Shown here one piece after another: positions 63,484-64,000 of a stretch of 64,000 bases of DNA. The translations under genes were made by a program, and so were the position numbers. How positions within the stretch are numbered: position 1 is the first letter of the stretch; every line of letters begins with the position of its first letter. The notes beneath the pieces are model-generated. The model worked only from the letters and a program-made list of their open reading frames with translations. It was not told the DNA's origin and ran no database searches. The DNA is from a candidate division WS6 bacterium OLB21 (GTDB lineage Bacteria > Patescibacteriota > Dojkabacteria > B142 > OLB20), in NCBI GenBank assembly GCA_001567305.1, contig JYPD01000014.1:1-64000 (forward strand), in the 5' to 3' direction.

Positions 63484-64000
63484 TTGTTGAAGAGATTCTC
63501 CAAGTAGTTACTCCGTCCCTATCTTCAAGCTGGACTAAGTATTTAGTAAACAAATAGTCACGGATAGCATCCGACTCACTCCACTGCTTATTATTCCTTA
63601 ATCTATTACGCTCATCTATCTTTTCGTTTATCTCGTTTAACATTCCAAGATCACATTTCTCAATTTCTTCCCAATCAATAATCCCTAAAACCTGGTCGAA
63701 TTGTTTCAAGGTTACTAGTAAATCTTTTTCTGCAGCCTCATACTCTAACAATTCAGAAAGAACAGCCAAGGCAATAGGCATATTAATGTCGTTCTCTATT
63801 GCCTCCCTAAACTTTTTTTCTAGGACACTTATTATCTTTCCTCCCTTAGTCTCTCCCTTAGATTTTAGATAGCAGGTTTTAGCAAAATCTATTATTAGAG
63901 TTAATCTTTTATCTGCTGCCTCAAGGGAATCCCATGTAAAGTTTTGCACCTGTCTGTAGTGTGCCGTTAAGAAGAAATACCTGAGCGCAAGCAGATTACT
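63476..64000 (-). CDS. cysS: Cysteinyl-tRNA synthetase, C-terminal part (partial)
   Basis: Open frame runs off the right edge. The visible 174 residues begin SNLLALRYFFLTAHYRQVQ and continue NFTWDSLEAADKRL, matching the end of the catalytic domain and the anticodon-binding region of CysRS (IALAVLSELLEYE, RNNKQWSESDAIRDYL). The KMSKS motif lies outside the window. Upstream member of a cysS-cca pair. Confidence 0.85.
   Translation of the reverse strand, partial: SNLLALRYFFLTAHYRQVQNFTWDSLEAADKRLTLIIDFAKTCYLKSKGETKGGKIISVLEKKFREAIENDINMPIALAVLSELLEYEAAEKDLLVTLKQFDQVLGIIDWEEIEKCDLGMLNEINEKIDERNRLRNNKQWSESDAIRDYLFTKYLVQLEDRDGVTTWRISSTND

Overview
The window looks like a chromosomal segment of a Candidate Phyla Radiation (Patescibacteria) bacterium. 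The AT-rich composition, compact genes with frequent short overlaps, standard bacterial code (TGA used as stop), several type IV pilus ATPase genes, and long secreted beta-rich repeat proteins support this. No rRNA is present, so the phylum cannot be fixed. The only RNA gene that is certain is a tRNA-Leu(CAA) with no encoded CCA; a CCA-adding enzyme gene lies in the same window.

Layout. 0-4.8 kb (minus): type IV pilus motor pilB-pilT-pilC, with pilC cut by the window edge. 4.8-12.3 kb (plus): a DNA polymerase III delta-prime-like gene, a VanZ-like gene, gyrB, an AIM24-family gene, a 47-residue membrane protein, gyrA, then a structured leader and a GreA-like gene. 12.3-24.9 kb (minus): a Xer-type recombinase flanked by near-identical 15-bp direct repeats, a 450-bp gap with a DnaA box and strong RNA-folding potential, ruvC-ruvA-ruvB, yebC, an LCP protein, a lipoprotein pair (Lgt-like, and LspA fused to an RluA-type pseudouridine synthase), an M16 peptidase, efp and the tRNA. 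25.0-27.6 kb (plus): a dockerin-like protein beside a cohesin-like membrane protein.

27.6-40.5 kb (minus) is one apparent operon: MBL-fold protein, dnaB, response regulator, PilB2, PilC2 with an SH3-like tail, four pseudopilin-like proteins (two carrying a beta-propeller or a LamG domain), a PAS/PAS/GAF protein and a Cache-HAMP-PAS histidine kinase. I read it as a sensor-controlled surface filament or secretion apparatus that displays folded domains. This, with the cohesin/dockerin pair, is the most interesting part of the window.

40.7-64 kb: an LytR_C-domain protein; rpmE-prfA-prmC (plus); HtrA and Ctp-type proteases; an unrecognised protein; rpsF-ssb-rpsR; two membrane proteins sharing a small module; a surface protein of about 2,500 residues; ychF; a beta-CASP nuclease; cca; and a partial cysS.

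An important caveat: at least 22 genes or gene parts are interrupted by one-base indels, every one placed at a homopolymer run, and they hit essential genes (gyrB, efp, ychF). I treat them as probable sequencing errors and give merged gene spans, naming the run involved.
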